DNA of 64,000 bases from a candidate division NC10 bacterium CSP1-5. GTDB lineage: Bacteria > Methylomirabilota > Methylomirabilia > Methylomirabilales > CSP1-5. A program made the position numbers and the translations under genes. The stretch lies in the NCBI GenBank assembly GCA_001443495.1, contig LDXR01000013.1, positions 33,776 through 97,775 of the forward strand, given 5' to 3'. A model generated the notes under the pieces. The model searched no databases, was not told the DNA's origin, and worked only from the letters and a program-made list of their open reading frames with translations. This document shows positions 34,614 to 42,164 of the stretch, piece after piece. Each line of letters opens with the position of its first letter. Position 1 is the stretch's first letter.

Positions 34614-34642
34614 GATAACCCGTGTTATCTATACCCTGTCAA
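34614..34642 (-). promoter_or_regulatory. lexA promoter with a perfect palindromic operator
   Basis: GATAACCCGTGTTATC (34614-34629) is a perfect 6-4-6 palindrome 26 bases before the lexA start. On the minus strand TTGACA (34642-34637) lies just upstream; the palindrome covers the spacer and expected -10. It is the obvious candidate LexA box and differs from the E. coli CTGT-N8-ACAG and B. subtilis GAAC-N4-GTTC forms. Confidence 0.7.
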
Positions 34643-34934
34643 GCACAAAATTTCGGCAGGGGTTGAAGACGGGAATCCATCAGATTACCAGGCAGTCAAA
34701 TATTTAATGTTGTTTCTGAAGAAATCTGGAAGAAATCGGCGTCAGAGTACATTTTTCTTGGTCTGCCATTCGGCGACATTCCTTTCCGTGGTATCAGCAC
34801 CCCGCCCAGGCACATGTCCAGCCTTCTCACCCACAGCTTCGCCCCGCAGGGTCGCCCCGTCCGGAGCCAAGAAGTCTATTCTCAATTTCCACTCTGTATA
34901 GAAAGCAGACCGCTTGGTTGGGCGGCGGAACCTC
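34643..34934. other. Intergenic region upstream of lexA, no gene seen
   Basis: About 290 bases between the lexA promoter and the GlsB-like gene hold only short overlapping frames without ribosome sites. It is slightly AT-rich near 34690-34760. No repeat, tRNA or attachment site was noted. Confidence 0.5.
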
Positions 34935-35177
34935 TCAGGCCCGCTTGCCGACACGCAACAACGCGATCAGGACGATCGCGCCGACCGTGGCCATGACCAG
35001 GTTTCCCAGGAGGCCGGTCGCATGCAGGCCGAACAGGTCGAAGAGGAAACCGCCCAGCAACGCGCCGATGACACCGACGACGAGATCGCCGATTAGCCCA
35101 AAACCCCCACCCTTCATAATCTGACCGGCCAGCCACCCCGCGGCGAGCCCGATAAGCAAAAACCAAAAAATGTGCAT
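34935..35177 (-). CDS. GlsB/YeaQ/YmgE-family membrane protein
   Basis: An 80-residue three-helix membrane protein with the family Gly-rich helix pattern GLAAGWLAGQIMKGGGFG and DLVVGVIGALLGGFL. These proteins are linked to general or transglycosylase-associated stress. Length and composition match the family. No mechanism is established. Confidence 0.9.
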   Translation of the reverse strand: MHIFWFLLIGLAAGWLAGQIMKGGGFGLIGDLVVGVIGALLGGFLFDLFGLHATGLLGNLVMATVGAIVLIALLRVGKRA

Positions 35178-35255
35178 CCTTTCCCCCTCTAAGCCTACTT
35201 ATCTCAATTGCCTAAGTGGGATCCGTCTCCGTGGTCTCAGGGCCCTTCCCAGGCC

Positions 35256-35579
35256 CTATTCGGCGAACATCTCGGTCAGGGCCTCCAGCACTTCCCGCTG
35301 CGTGGCCGGGCTGATTCGGCCCAGCCTTTTGACGAGCCGCGCCCGATCCACGGTCCGCAACTGATCAAGCACGATCTGCCCAGACTTGCCTTGAAACCGA
35401 CAGGGAATTCGGGTCGGGTAAGGACGACCTTTGGTCGTCATCGGGGCGACGAGCACGGTGGCGATGTGGGCATTCATCTCGTCCGGCGAGACGACCAAGC
35501 ATGGGCGGGTCTTCTTGATTTCGCTCCCGATGGTGGGATCCAGGGCAACCAGATGGACGTCGAAGCGCCTGACTACCAC
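35256..35579 (-). CDS. mazF: MazF/PemK-family endoribonuclease toxin
   Basis: The 107-residue PemK-fold toxin shows IGSEIKKTRPCLVVSPDEMN, the core ribonuclease strand with the catalytic Arg, then VLVAPMTTK and the LDQLRTVDRARL block. GTG 35579 lies within the TAG stop region of the antitoxin gene, so the pair is coupled. MazF-type toxins cut mRNA at short sequences; the specificity cannot be predicted. Confidence 0.9.
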   Translation of the reverse strand: MVVRRFDVHLVALDPTIGSEIKKTRPCLVVSPDEMNAHIATVLVAPMTTKGRPYPTRIPCRFQGKSGQIVLDQLRTVDRARLVKRLGRISPATQREVLEALTEMFAE

Positions 35580-35833
35580 TCCCACTCTTCCCGGTCCCAC
35601 TTGGTCACTGCTGGCTTGTCAAGGAGGCGGTCATCTCGGTGCTCGGCCATCGACCGAAACGCCTCCTCCCATCCCTCGCGGGGCCGCCGGGCTCGGCGAA
35701 TCACCAGCCTGTCTTTCTGAACAGCAAGCTCGACTTCGTTGTCGAGATCGAGCTGATCCAGCCAGACCTTGGGGATACGGATCCCCCGGGAGTTTCCGAT
35801 CCGCACTACTCTGGCTTTAACGACTTTCCCCAT
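35573..35833 (-). CDS. mazE: MazE/PemI-like antitoxin, AbrB-fold
   Basis: The 86 residues have an N-terminal swapped-hairpin DNA-binding domain (ARVVRIGNSRGIRIPKVWL) and a disordered acidic/Trp-rich tail (DREEWEW) that binds the toxin. ATG 35833 follows GGAGGT and a strong promoter. The antitoxin usually autoregulates through its own promoter. It overlaps mazF. Confidence 0.9.
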   Translation of the reverse strand: MGKVVKARVVRIGNSRGIRIPKVWLDQLDLDNEVELAVQKDRLVIRRARRPREGWEEAFRSMAEHRDDRLLDKPAVTKWDREEWEW

Positions 35834-35867
35834 TCGTATGACCTCCAAGACGATGCGAAGTAATTAC

Positions 35868-35896
35868 ATTGTAAGTCTCGATTGATCACGTGTCAA
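35868..35896 (-). promoter_or_regulatory. mazEF promoter, near consensus
   Basis: On the minus strand TTGACA (35896-35891), a 17-base spacer and TACAAT (35873-35868) lie 35 bases ahead of mazE. A diverged copy of this whole leader precedes the next gene upstream (36792-36820). Confidence 0.75.
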
Positions 35897-35913
35897 GATC
35901 GAAAAATCAAGGG

Positions 35914-35939
35914 AATGCTAGATCCTGCCCCCGAAAATG
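35914..35939. repeat. Direct repeat flanking the methyltransferase, left copy
   Basis: AATGCTAGATCCTGCCCC at 35914 recurs at 36884 and both are followed by near-identical GAAAATG/GGAAATG. The two copies bracket the SAM methyltransferase at 35993 together with its leader. They are beyond chance for 18 identical bases in 64 kb. Confidence 0.75.
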
Positions 35940-35992
35940 TGTCCCGAAAATGGCTCCCTTGGTTGCTAATCCCCTGCCTCTCTTAGGTGGCA

Positions 35993-36757
35993 TTAGGGCG
36001 TGGACACCTTCTCAGTACAAATAATCAACGACTTCCCGAACAGGACAGCAGAGCTCAACATGTGCTCCGCCAGCTCCTTTTTGCAGGCTCTCTGCCCCAC
36101 CCCGGACTTCCCATCCTCCTTCAAAGCATCACTCCAAGTGCGCCACCAGATGAGTGGAATCAAGGGCGCAAGAAACAAGCTCGACCTCCTCAGTTTTTCT
36201 GTCGCGACGCATACGATGCGGAAGCCATTTGTGTGAAGTGAATGTCTGAGCTGCCAGTAGCTACACGGCGAGATATGATTCTGAGGTCGAAAGTATCCCC
36301 CTGCATCACAAATCTCATATTGGTACCCGAACAGTGGGTAAAAACCGGCAAGCAGAAACTTGAGCCGGGATGCGAGGTTTAGAATGTTGGGCGTCGTAAT
36401 CACAAACAAGCCTCCGGGGACCAACACTTTATGGCACTTCCTGACGAGGTTGTAATGATTCTCAAGGTGTTCAACAACTTCGATACAAACCAGCGCATCG
36501 AAAGACTCCGGTTCAAACGGCAAATCTCCCGGGCCGTTAAGGTCGCAGGGGCTAAACGGAACTCCCTCTGCTCCAAACTGAACTAGTCCGTGAGGAGCAT
36601 CCGTCGCATGCACAGCGTAACCGGCTCTCGCCAACTCCCTGGAAAAGTAACCGCTGCCGGCGCCAACATCGAGTATCCGGCTACCTGGCTTCAGCCTCAG
36701 CAGAGACAAAACCTTGGGATAGGTGGCCGGGTGTCCAAACTCTCGAAGCGCGCTCAC
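35993..36757 (-). CDS. Class I SAM methyltransferase in acquired segment
   Basis: About 254 residues. The SAM loop is ILDVGAGSGYFSREL, followed by HATDAPHGLV, a middle acidic stretch, VCIEVVEHLENH and the post-motif LVPGGLFVITTPN, all typical of UbiG/Coq3-like enzymes. GTG 36757 uses the same GGAGGT as mazE through the copied leader, so the ATG at 36787 in the same frame is probably not used. AT-richer than neighbours and flanked by direct repeats, so it looks transferred. Substrate unknown. Confidence 0.78.
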   Translation of the reverse strand: MSALREFGHPATYPKVLSLLRLKPGSRILDVGAGSGYFSRELARAGYAVHATDAPHGLVQFGAEGVPFSPCDLNGPGDLPFEPESFDALVCIEVVEHLENHYNLVRKCHKVLVPGGLFVITTPNILNLASRLKFLLAGFYPLFGYQYEICDAGGYFRPQNHISPCSYWQLRHSLHTNGFRIVCVATEKLRRSSLFLAPLIPLIWWRTWSDALKEDGKSGVGQRACKKELAEHMLSSAVLFGKSLIICTEKVSTP

Positions 36758-36759
36758 TC

Positions 36760-36820
36760 GTGACACCTCCAAGATTATCCGGCGCAACTACATTGCAATG
36801 CTTGATTCATCGCGCGCCAA
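36760..36820 (-). promoter_or_regulatory. Diverged copy of the mazE promoter and ribosome site
   Basis: The leader of the methyltransferase aligns with that of mazE: TTGGCG (36820-36815), 17 bases, TGCAAT (36797-36792), then CTTGGAGGTG before GTG 36757. The -35 and -10 are weaker than in the mazE copy. Confidence 0.7.
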
Positions 36821-36883
36821 GATCGAAGGCAAAGCTCGACGGGGCGGGGGAATTTATCGCTTCCCTGCCCCACCGCCCCGCGC

Positions 36884-36908
36884 AATGCTAGATCCTGCCC
36901 CGGAAATG
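36884..36908. repeat. Direct repeat flanking the methyltransferase, right copy
   Basis: AATGCTAGATCCTGCCCC here matches the left copy at 35914. Between this copy and the -35 box lies a GC-rich stretch absent from the left copy. Confidence 0.75.
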
Positions 36909-36917
36909 CTGGACGAT

Positions 36918-37199
36918 CTATTTGTCATGTCGGCCGAGGTGCCAATCTTCCGGAATCGGAATATCGAGGTGGGACAGTTCGGTTTCGGGTAGATCGGGTC
37001 TCGCCGCGGAGAAAGGTCTTGCAGGAACCTGCTGCTCGCGGATGATTTGTAGGTCGTCGCGGATGGCCTGGAGTCTGTTCAAGATTTCGTTCACTCCCAG
37101 CAGCCACCGCAGGATCCACACGACCATGACGAGTGCTATCACTCCTACACTGGCCCAGAAGAGCAGCATCAGGAGGCTAGACGAACTAATCTGTTCCAT
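36918..37199 (-). CDS. Single-helix membrane protein with coiled tail (93 aa)
   Basis: From ATG 37199 the protein has one N-terminal hydrophobic helix (residues 8-32) followed by a helix rich in Leu, Ile and charged residues (LNRLQAIRDDLQIIREQQ) and a Pro-rich tail. It is unrecognised. The upstream extension to 37265 adds basic residues without membrane character. An inner-membrane protein with a cytosolic tail is likely. Confidence 0.55.
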   Translation of the reverse strand: MEQISSSSLLMLLFWASVGVIALVMVVWILRWLLGVNEILNRLQAIRDDLQIIREQQVPARPFSAARPDLPETELSHLDIPIPEDWHLGRHDK

Positions 37200-37328
37200 G
37201 GCTCTCCTTCCTTTTAGCAGACGCCGCCCACAGAAGCCCGTGCGGTGCGACGTACGGTGCCACACTACTCCATCGAAGATATGCCCTGCAAGAGGAAATG
37301 CACGTATCGCCTCTTGGAGCGCTTCGTT

Positions 37329-37676
37329 TCACCTCGTACGCCTAAACCGCCCGACACTCCGCCAAGCAAAATAAATGATAAACCACGTCGCGAGGATCGG
37401 ACCGATGGCGAAAAGGAACAAAACCCCTAGGAGGACTCCGGAATCTTCCCAATTCGCGTGGAGAAAAACGAGCATGGCGGACAAGAGGGCGGGAGTGATT
37501 GTTCCCCCGTGTCCAGCTCCGAAAAACCCGGGGGCAAACGCGACGGCCAGAACACCGGATCGCCAAAAAATGCGCTGGCGCTTGTCTTCAATGCGGCGCG
37601 TGAGTATCCAACCTACGCATAGCATGACAACTACCAGAATCACATACCCAATGGTGATGGGGTATTGGATGCCCAT
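37329..37676 (-). CDS. Membrane protein with three to four helices (115 aa)
   Basis: The protein opens MGIQYPITIGYVILVVVML, has several hydrophobic helices and a basic C-terminus. It is unrecognised. ATG 37676 is chosen because the upstream part of the frame overlaps another gene. Confidence 0.5.
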   Translation of the reverse strand: MGIQYPITIGYVILVVVMLCVGWILTRRIEDKRQRIFWRSGVLAVAFAPGFFGAGHGGTITPALLSAMLVFLHANWEDSGVLLGVLFLFAIGPILATWFIIYFAWRSVGRFRRTR

Positions 37677-37722
37677 AGATGGTTTACCCTCGTGAGGCGG
37701 CGGGAGGCCGATGGCCCTCGCG

Positions 37723-38148
37723 TCAGTCCTCGGCAAACGGAACGATGCGGTCCCAGTCGCTCATCTCTACGCCGTAGGTGAAATGCTCTTCACCCTCGAG
37801 GTCATACCACAGCCGCCACGTGCGACTCTGTTGGTCGCGAAATGAGGGAATATAGATGACGGTTAAGCGAAAGCGTTCCTGCGGTGGATGATCTTCCCGA
37901 TAGGCACTCAGGGCCTGGCGAATTCTCGGCGCGAGCTCGGCGTATCGCGTAGAGAGTTCATCAAAGAAATGCCGCTGGGCCTGGGTGGGACCGCCCTCAT
38001 CCCCGTCCACCAGGAGCTGTACGGGCTCGGTGCCTGCAAAGCGGAATGCGCGGTTCTCCCAGCATTTCTCCGACGTCATGGAGATAGCCCCGAAGGTCCG
38101 GTCGTCCAGACTCGGTTGGGGCTTGCGGCCAAACGGACTTAATATCAT
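37723..38148 (-). CDS. Hypothetical soluble protein (141 aa)
   Basis: A 141-residue soluble protein with a conserved-looking centre (RFRLTVIYIPSFRDQQS), then aromatic LWYDLEGEEHFTYGVEMSDWD, which recalls small immunity or dinucleotide-binding proteins without a firm match. Start may be ATG 38148 or the Met at residue 24. It ends beside the membrane-protein gene and is on the same strand as its neighbours. Confidence 0.5.
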   Translation of the reverse strand: MILSPFGRKPQPSLDDRTFGAISMTSEKCWENRAFRFAGTEPVQLLVDGDEGGPTQAQRHFFDELSTRYAELAPRIRQALSAYREDHPPQERFRLTVIYIPSFRDQQSRTWRLWYDLEGEEHFTYGVEMSDWDRIVPFAED

Positions 38149-38189
38149 GACTGACTTCCCATGATGCCCTGCGTCCGTGAACGAAAAGC

Positions 38190-38214
38190 GGCGGCCCGCC
38201 GGAAGCGGGCCGCC
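38190..38214 (-). terminator. Rho-independent-like terminator for the SWIB-like gene
   Basis: GGCGGCCCGC and GCGGGCCGCC form a perfect 10-bp stem with a five-base loop; on the minus strand it is followed by CTTTTCG. It lies 29 bases beyond the SWIB-like gene stop. Confidence 0.7.
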
Positions 38215-38242
38215 AGAGAGCGATGGGACAGGTGCAGGCGCC

Positions 38243-38440
38243 TCAGCGGCGCTTGCCGAGCTTCCTCCGCTTCACGTACGTCCAGAGCTTCTTCGTCATG
38301 ACCGAGGGTCCGATAGGGACGCTCCCGAAGACCGACTCAAGCGTGTCCTTGCGCCCCTTGAAGCTGATCGAATAGCCTCCGAACGCCTTCTTCGACCCTT
38401 TAGCCCTTTTAGCCCTTTTCCTCTTTCTCGCCTTCGCCAT
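38243..38440 (-). CDS. SWIB-like small basic protein (65 aa)
   Basis: A very Lys/Arg-rich protein: a basic head (residues 1-19), then GYSISFKG, TLESVFGSVPIGPS and KKLWTYVKRRKLGKRR. The tail resembles the SWIB/MDM2 fold (LWEYIK..L at the conserved helix). Bacterial SWIB proteins are rare outside chlamydiae and a few lineages; nucleoid or nucleic-acid binding is a reasonable guess. It has its own promoter and terminator. Confidence 0.5.
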   Translation of the reverse strand: MAKARKRKRAKRAKGSKKAFGGYSISFKGRKDTLESVFGSVPIGPSVMTKKLWTYVKRRKLGKRR

Positions 38441-38488
38441 TCACTCCTCCTCCCTTGTTAGCGGTCAGGCCCCCATGGCCTTCGGGAC

Positions 38489-38517
38489 CTAATACTACTA
38501 CATATAGGATGGGTCAA
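38489..38517 (-). promoter_or_regulatory. Promoter of the SWIB-like gene
   Basis: Minus-strand TTGACC (38517-38512), a 17-base spacer and TATTAG (38494-38489) lie about 50 bases before the start. The spacer is AT-rich and includes TACTACTACATATAGG on the plus strand. Confidence 0.55.
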
Positions 38518-38709
38518 CAAGAAAAAATACTACCAGTAGGGGTGGCCCCTCAGGTACAGGCACTCGCTAGACGGAGACTCGCTAGGCCGACCCCAGCGCC
38601 AGCAAGAAGGCCAGCAGACCGGCGCTCGCCCAATCAGAAGACTGGGGAAGCGCGGGCAGGTGCCTTTTCCCCGTTGCAGGATATGGTGATGATGAGGGAG
38701 TGTAAGGGC

Positions 38710-39072
38710 TCAGAGGCTACGCTTCCTGGCGCGAATGTTGCGGCGACTACCTTTTCGCTTAAATTCCCCTCGACCGCGAGGCATTCCGAATGACCCGGTG
38801 TCAGCAAAGGCCGGTGAGCGCGGCCGCCGCTCCTCCGCTTGGTTGACACGAAGACTCCTACCCTTGAGCTGGTAGCCGTCCAACCTCTCGATGGCCTTTG
38901 CGGCAGTCGCCTCCTCGGCGAATTCGACGAAGGCGAATCCTCGTGGACGCCCCGTAATGCGGTCGGCCGGCATGAATACCCCGACCACCTGGCCCACCTC
39001 AGAAAAAAGACTTTCGATCTCGCTTTGCGTCGTATCGTAGCTCAAGTTCCCGACGAACACCTTGGCGCTAAT
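38710..39072 (-). CDS. Bacterial RRM-type RNA-binding protein, probable AUU start
   Basis: One RRM: FVGNLSYDTT (RNP2) and GFAFVEFAEE (RNP1), followed by a basic Arg/Gly/Lys-rich tail. Members act as cold-shock-like RNA chaperones. AGGAGG lies five bases before ATT 39072, giving the usual SAKVFVGNL opening, whereas the nearest GTG (39060) is 17 bases from it. An AUU start, as known for infC, is therefore favoured. Without it the first four residues are lost. Confidence 0.85.
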   Translation of the reverse strand: MSAKVFVGNLSYDTTQSEIESLFSEVGQVVGVFMPADRITGRPRGFAFVEFAEEATAAKAIERLDGYQLKGRSLRVNQAEERRPRSPAFADTGSFGMPRGRGEFKRKGSRRNIRARKRSL

Positions 39073-39355
39073 GGTGACCTCCTCTCAAGTCGATTGTTGG
39101 TCGCTGCCCACGTTTGCGGAGTGTAACATGGCCAGGCCGATATGACAAGCGGATCAATCGCACCGGCATGCAAATTGGCCGGCTACTCTTCCGACTATCG
39201 TAGTTTGAGGACGAAGTCAAAGGCAGCCTCTCTGCCGCCGGCCGTATCCCACACCTGCAGCAACAAGCCCGGCTTGTACAGCCAGTCCCAACGCCCCGGC
39301 GCTCGCCACCCGCATGATACCCCGCCCCTCCTGACATGAAAAGCAGAATGTCGCC
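39073..39355. other. Gene-poor stretch between the RRM and DsbA-like genes
   Basis: About 280 bases with no supported gene. A hydrophobic 32-codon minus-strand frame (ATG near 39317, preceded by GAGGAGGGGCGGGG) is the only candidate and was not promoted. The dsbA-like promoter lies at the right end. Confidence 0.5.
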
Positions 39356-39384
39356 TTGACACTCCTTGATCAACCGGGGATACT
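39356..39384 (+). promoter_or_regulatory. Promoter of the DsbA-like gene
   Basis: TTGACA (39356-39361), 17 bases and GATACT (39379-39384), about 50 bases before the start. A second, AT-rich promoter-like area precedes the selenoprotein (40200-40262). Confidence 0.55.
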
Positions 39385-39435
39385 TGATAATGAAATGCGA
39401 TAATGATGAAAGCAGTGGGGCTGAGGGGGGAGCGG

Positions 39436-40143
39436 ATGAGATTGATCAACTGGAGACTCTGCATTGTCGTTCTGTGCCTCACGATCATCGGCAGCCAGGG
39501 CCCAAGGCTCGAATCGCCCCCGGCCCTGGCGCAGTCACAGACCGGTTCGCAGGGACGTCCCCAACCGATCCAGCCTGGCTCGGCCGCGGCCAGCGTGAGC
39601 ATCGCAGGGAATCTCATCATGGGAAAGAAGGACGCCCCGGTCACCATGATCGAATTCTCTGATTACCAGTGCCCCTTCTGCAGGCGATTCTTCGAGACCA
39701 CCCTGCCGACTCTCAAGGCAGAGTATGTCGAGACGGGGAAGGTCCGCTACGTCTTCCGGGACTTTCCCTTGGACCAGATCCATCCGCACGCGCGCAAAGC
39801 AGCCGAGGCAGCGCATTGCGCCGGCGACCAGGGAAAATACTGGGAGATGCACGACCTGCTCTTCCAGAATCCGCAGGCGCTCCGGGTCGAGAGCCTCAAG
39901 ACGCATGCACGAAGCCTCCGCTTGAACGGCGCAACCTTTGATGCCTGCCTGGATCGCAGCAAGTATGCCGCCGAGGTCCAGAAGGACTTCGACGATGGGA
40001 TGGCAGTCGGCGTTCGAGGGACACCAAGCTTTTTCGTCGGCAAGACCAGATCTGACGATACGATTCAGGGGGTCTTCCTGAGCGGCGCCCTTCCCACTCC
40101 GATCTTTCGGCAGGCCATCGACAACGCCCTTCGAGAACACTAG
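39436..40143 (+). CDS. DsbA/BdbD-like exported thiol-disulfide protein
   Basis: The 235 residues include a signal-like hydrophobic helix (about residues 6-20), a Pro/Gln-rich linker, and a DsbA-type thioredoxin fold with CPFC in SDYQCPFCRRFF. FRDFPLDQIHPHA and VRGTPSFFV (cis-Pro) are typical of the BdbD/ScsC group. ATG 39436 is preceded by GGGGGGAGCGG. It is likely a periplasmic oxidant or isomerase. The next gene is a thioredoxin-fold selenoprotein. Confidence 0.9.
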   Translation: MRLINWRLCIVVLCLTIIGSQGPRLESPPALAQSQTGSQGRPQPIQPGSAAASVSIAGNLIMGKKDAPVTMIEFSDYQCPFCRRFFETTLPTLKAEYVETGKVRYVFRDFPLDQIHPHARKAAEAAHCAGDQGKYWEMHDLLFQNPQALRVESLKTHARSLRLNGATFDACLDRSKYAAEVQKDFDDGMAVGVRGTPSFFVGKTRSDDTIQGVFLSGALPTPIFRQAIDNALREH

Positions 40144-40277
40144 ACGATACGCGAGACCGCAACTGGCCACCCGAAGCAGGCGGCATCCACACAGGGGCAG
40201 ATCACACGCTATAATATACTTAAATAAATATTCTATAAATAGTTATTATTAAATAGAAAGTAATGCATGAGGATATG

Positions 40278-41750
40278 ATGAGTGACCCCATGGTCCGAGC
40301 CCCGGACTTTCCCCCTGGCCTCGAGTGGCTGAACAGTGACCGGCCCGTCAGTCTCAAGGAGCTTCGGGGCAAGGTGGTCCTCCTGGATTTCTGGACCTAT
40401 TGCTGAATCAACTGCATGCACGTGCTCCCAGAGCTGGACGCTCTGGAAAAGGCCTTTCCTGTCGAACTGGTCATCATCGGTATCCATTCGGCCAAATTCC
40501 CGAACGAGCGAGAGGCTGGGAACGTCCGCCAGGCCATCCTACGCCACGGACTGGCCCATCCGGTCGTCAACGACGACCAGTTCCTCATCTGGCGGAGCTA
40601 TACGGTTCGCGCCTGGCCCACCCTTGTGCTGATCGACCCTCAGGGATACATCGTGGCGACGCTGGCCGGCGAGGGGCATGGCAATCATCTCCGCCAGATG
40701 ATCGTCACGCTGATCCAGGAGCACCGGAAGAAGGGCACGCTGAAGGAAGACCCGGTCCGCTTCCACCGGGATCAGATGCCCGAGACAACCCTCGCCTTTC
40801 CTGGGAAGGTCCTCGCCGATGGCGACAGAAGTCGCCTCTTCATCGCCGATACGGGACACCATCGGATCCTGATCAGCGGCCTGAGCGGGAAGATTTTCGA
40901 GGTCGCCGGGACGGGGAGGATGGGGGCCACGGATGGATCCTTCGAGCAGGCGGCCTTTCGTTCGCCGCAGGGCCTGGCCTTGGCCGGCAACTCCCTGTAC
41001 ATCGCCGACACGGAGAACCACCTCATCCGCCGTCTCGATCTCGACACCCGGACGGCAGAGACGATCGCCGGCACCGGGCGACAGGGCTCTGTCATCCGGG
41101 GACGGGGGCCGGCTCGGCAGATGTCGCTGAACTCCCCATGGGACCTGTGCCATGTGGACGGCACACTCTACATCGCCATGGCGGGTTGCCACCAGATCTG
41201 GGTGATGGACCTGGCCACGGCGGAGCTCGCGCTCTACGCGGGGACGGGCAAGGAGCAGATCATCGACGGGCCCCGCCTGGAAGGGGCGTTGGCCCAGCCA
41301 AGCGGGCTCTCGACGGACGGGCAGGCACTCTTCATCGCTGACAGTGAGATCAGTGCGATCCGAACCATCGATCTGTATGGCGCTGAGAGGCTGCGCACCC
41401 TGGTCGGCCAGGGGCTCTTTATCTTTGGGGACCAGGACGGGATCGGTGAGGAGGTTCGACTCCAGCACCCCCTGGGGATTTCCTGTGCCGGGGGCCGTGT
41501 CTACGTGGCCGATACCTACAACCATAAGATCAAGGTCCTCTACCCCACCATGCGGGCGGTCAAGACCCTCTTCGGCAGTGGTCAAGCGGGGCAGCGGGAC
41601 GGGCAGCATGCCGAGTTCTCCGAGCCCGGGGGTCTGAGTGTGGTCGAGGACCGGATCTACATCGCGGACACCAATAATCACCGAGTCCGCGTCGCCGACC
41701 TTAGCTCCGCTCAGGTCACAACCCTTGACCTTTTCATGGGAGAACGTTAG
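40278..41750 (+). CDS. Thioredoxin/NHL-repeat selenoprotein (UGA-encoded Sec)
   Basis: Reading through TGA 40404-40406 gives a 490-residue protein. Residues 1-150 form a thioredoxin-like domain with the redox motif Cys42-Sec43-Ile-Asn-Cys46; relatives (NHLRC2-like) have CCINC here. Six NHL beta-propeller blades follow ([31 protein letters not shown] and similar). A 7-bp hairpin 21 bases after the UGA fits a bacterial SECIS. ATG 40278, with GAGG five bases upstream, gives the full domain. Without read-through the product would start at ATG 40416 and lack the redox pair. It is probably cytoplasmic; substrate unknown. Confidence 0.85.
40404..40446 (+). promoter_or_regulatory. Sec UGA codon and bacterial SECIS-like hairpin
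   Basis: After TGA (40404-40406), CCAGAGC (40428-40434) pairs perfectly with GCTCTGG (40440-40446) across a five-base loop TGGAC with G as its second base. Spacing (21 bases) and loop G fit the bacterial SECIS rule for SelB recruitment. Confidence 0.75.
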
Positions 41751-41760
41751 GGGGCAAGCG

Positions 41761-41997
41761 ATGGACGGAGAAAGAGCGATGCGATGGATCGTCATTGAGG
41801 ATACCGGCACTTTCCTCCTGGTCAATTGCCCGATGGCAGGGTTGAAGGTGACCCTCGACGAGTGCGAACGGTGCCCCCATCACGGCGGCAAGAGGAAGGA
41901 CACCCTAAAAGAGACGATCATAGGCGACCCCCAGCATCTTTTCATCACAGGGTCCATCGCCTGCAACTATCCCGGGGAATCACCGCCGAAGCCGTAG
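41761..41997 (+). CDS. Small Cys-rich hypothetical protein (78 aa)
   Basis: The frame shows four cysteines (NCPMAG, ECERCPHH, GSIACNY), a likely metal or Fe-S site, and starts ten bases after the selenoprotein gene, so it is probably co-transcribed. It is unrecognised. Internal Met at residue 7 is an alternative start. Confidence 0.55.
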   Translation: MDGERAMRWIVIEDTGTFLLVNCPMAGLKVTLDECERCPHHGGKRKDTLKETIIGDPQHLFITGSIACNYPGESPPKP

Positions 41998-42088
41998 GCT
42001 GGCACGGGTGCCTCTCTCTGCGCCCCACCGCAAGGCGTCAATCGAGGGAGGGCCGGATATCCGGCTCGGAAATTGCACTTTAGCTGGG

Positions 42089-42117
42089 TTGACACTTGTG
42101 AGGAAGCCTCGTATGAT
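42089..42117 (+). promoter_or_regulatory. Sigma70-type promoter of cdaA
   Basis: TTGACA (42089-42094), 17 bases and TATGAT (42112-42117), 47 bases before the cdaA start. One of the best promoter matches in the window. Confidence 0.75.
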
Positions 42118-42164
42118 CTTCTTGAGTTCTCCTCATTTCCATCCTCGGAGTCCTGGGAAGAGGG

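Noticed and set aside
39195-39373. Small hydrophobic ORF between the RRM and DsbA-like genes
   Set aside because: A 32-codon frame (ATG near 39317) has a ribosome-like site, but nothing else supports it.
40416-41750. NHL-repeat protein starting at ATG 40416
   Set aside because: This start removes the thioredoxin half and its redox motif, while the upstream frame through one TGA is family-like and followed by a SECIS-like hairpin.
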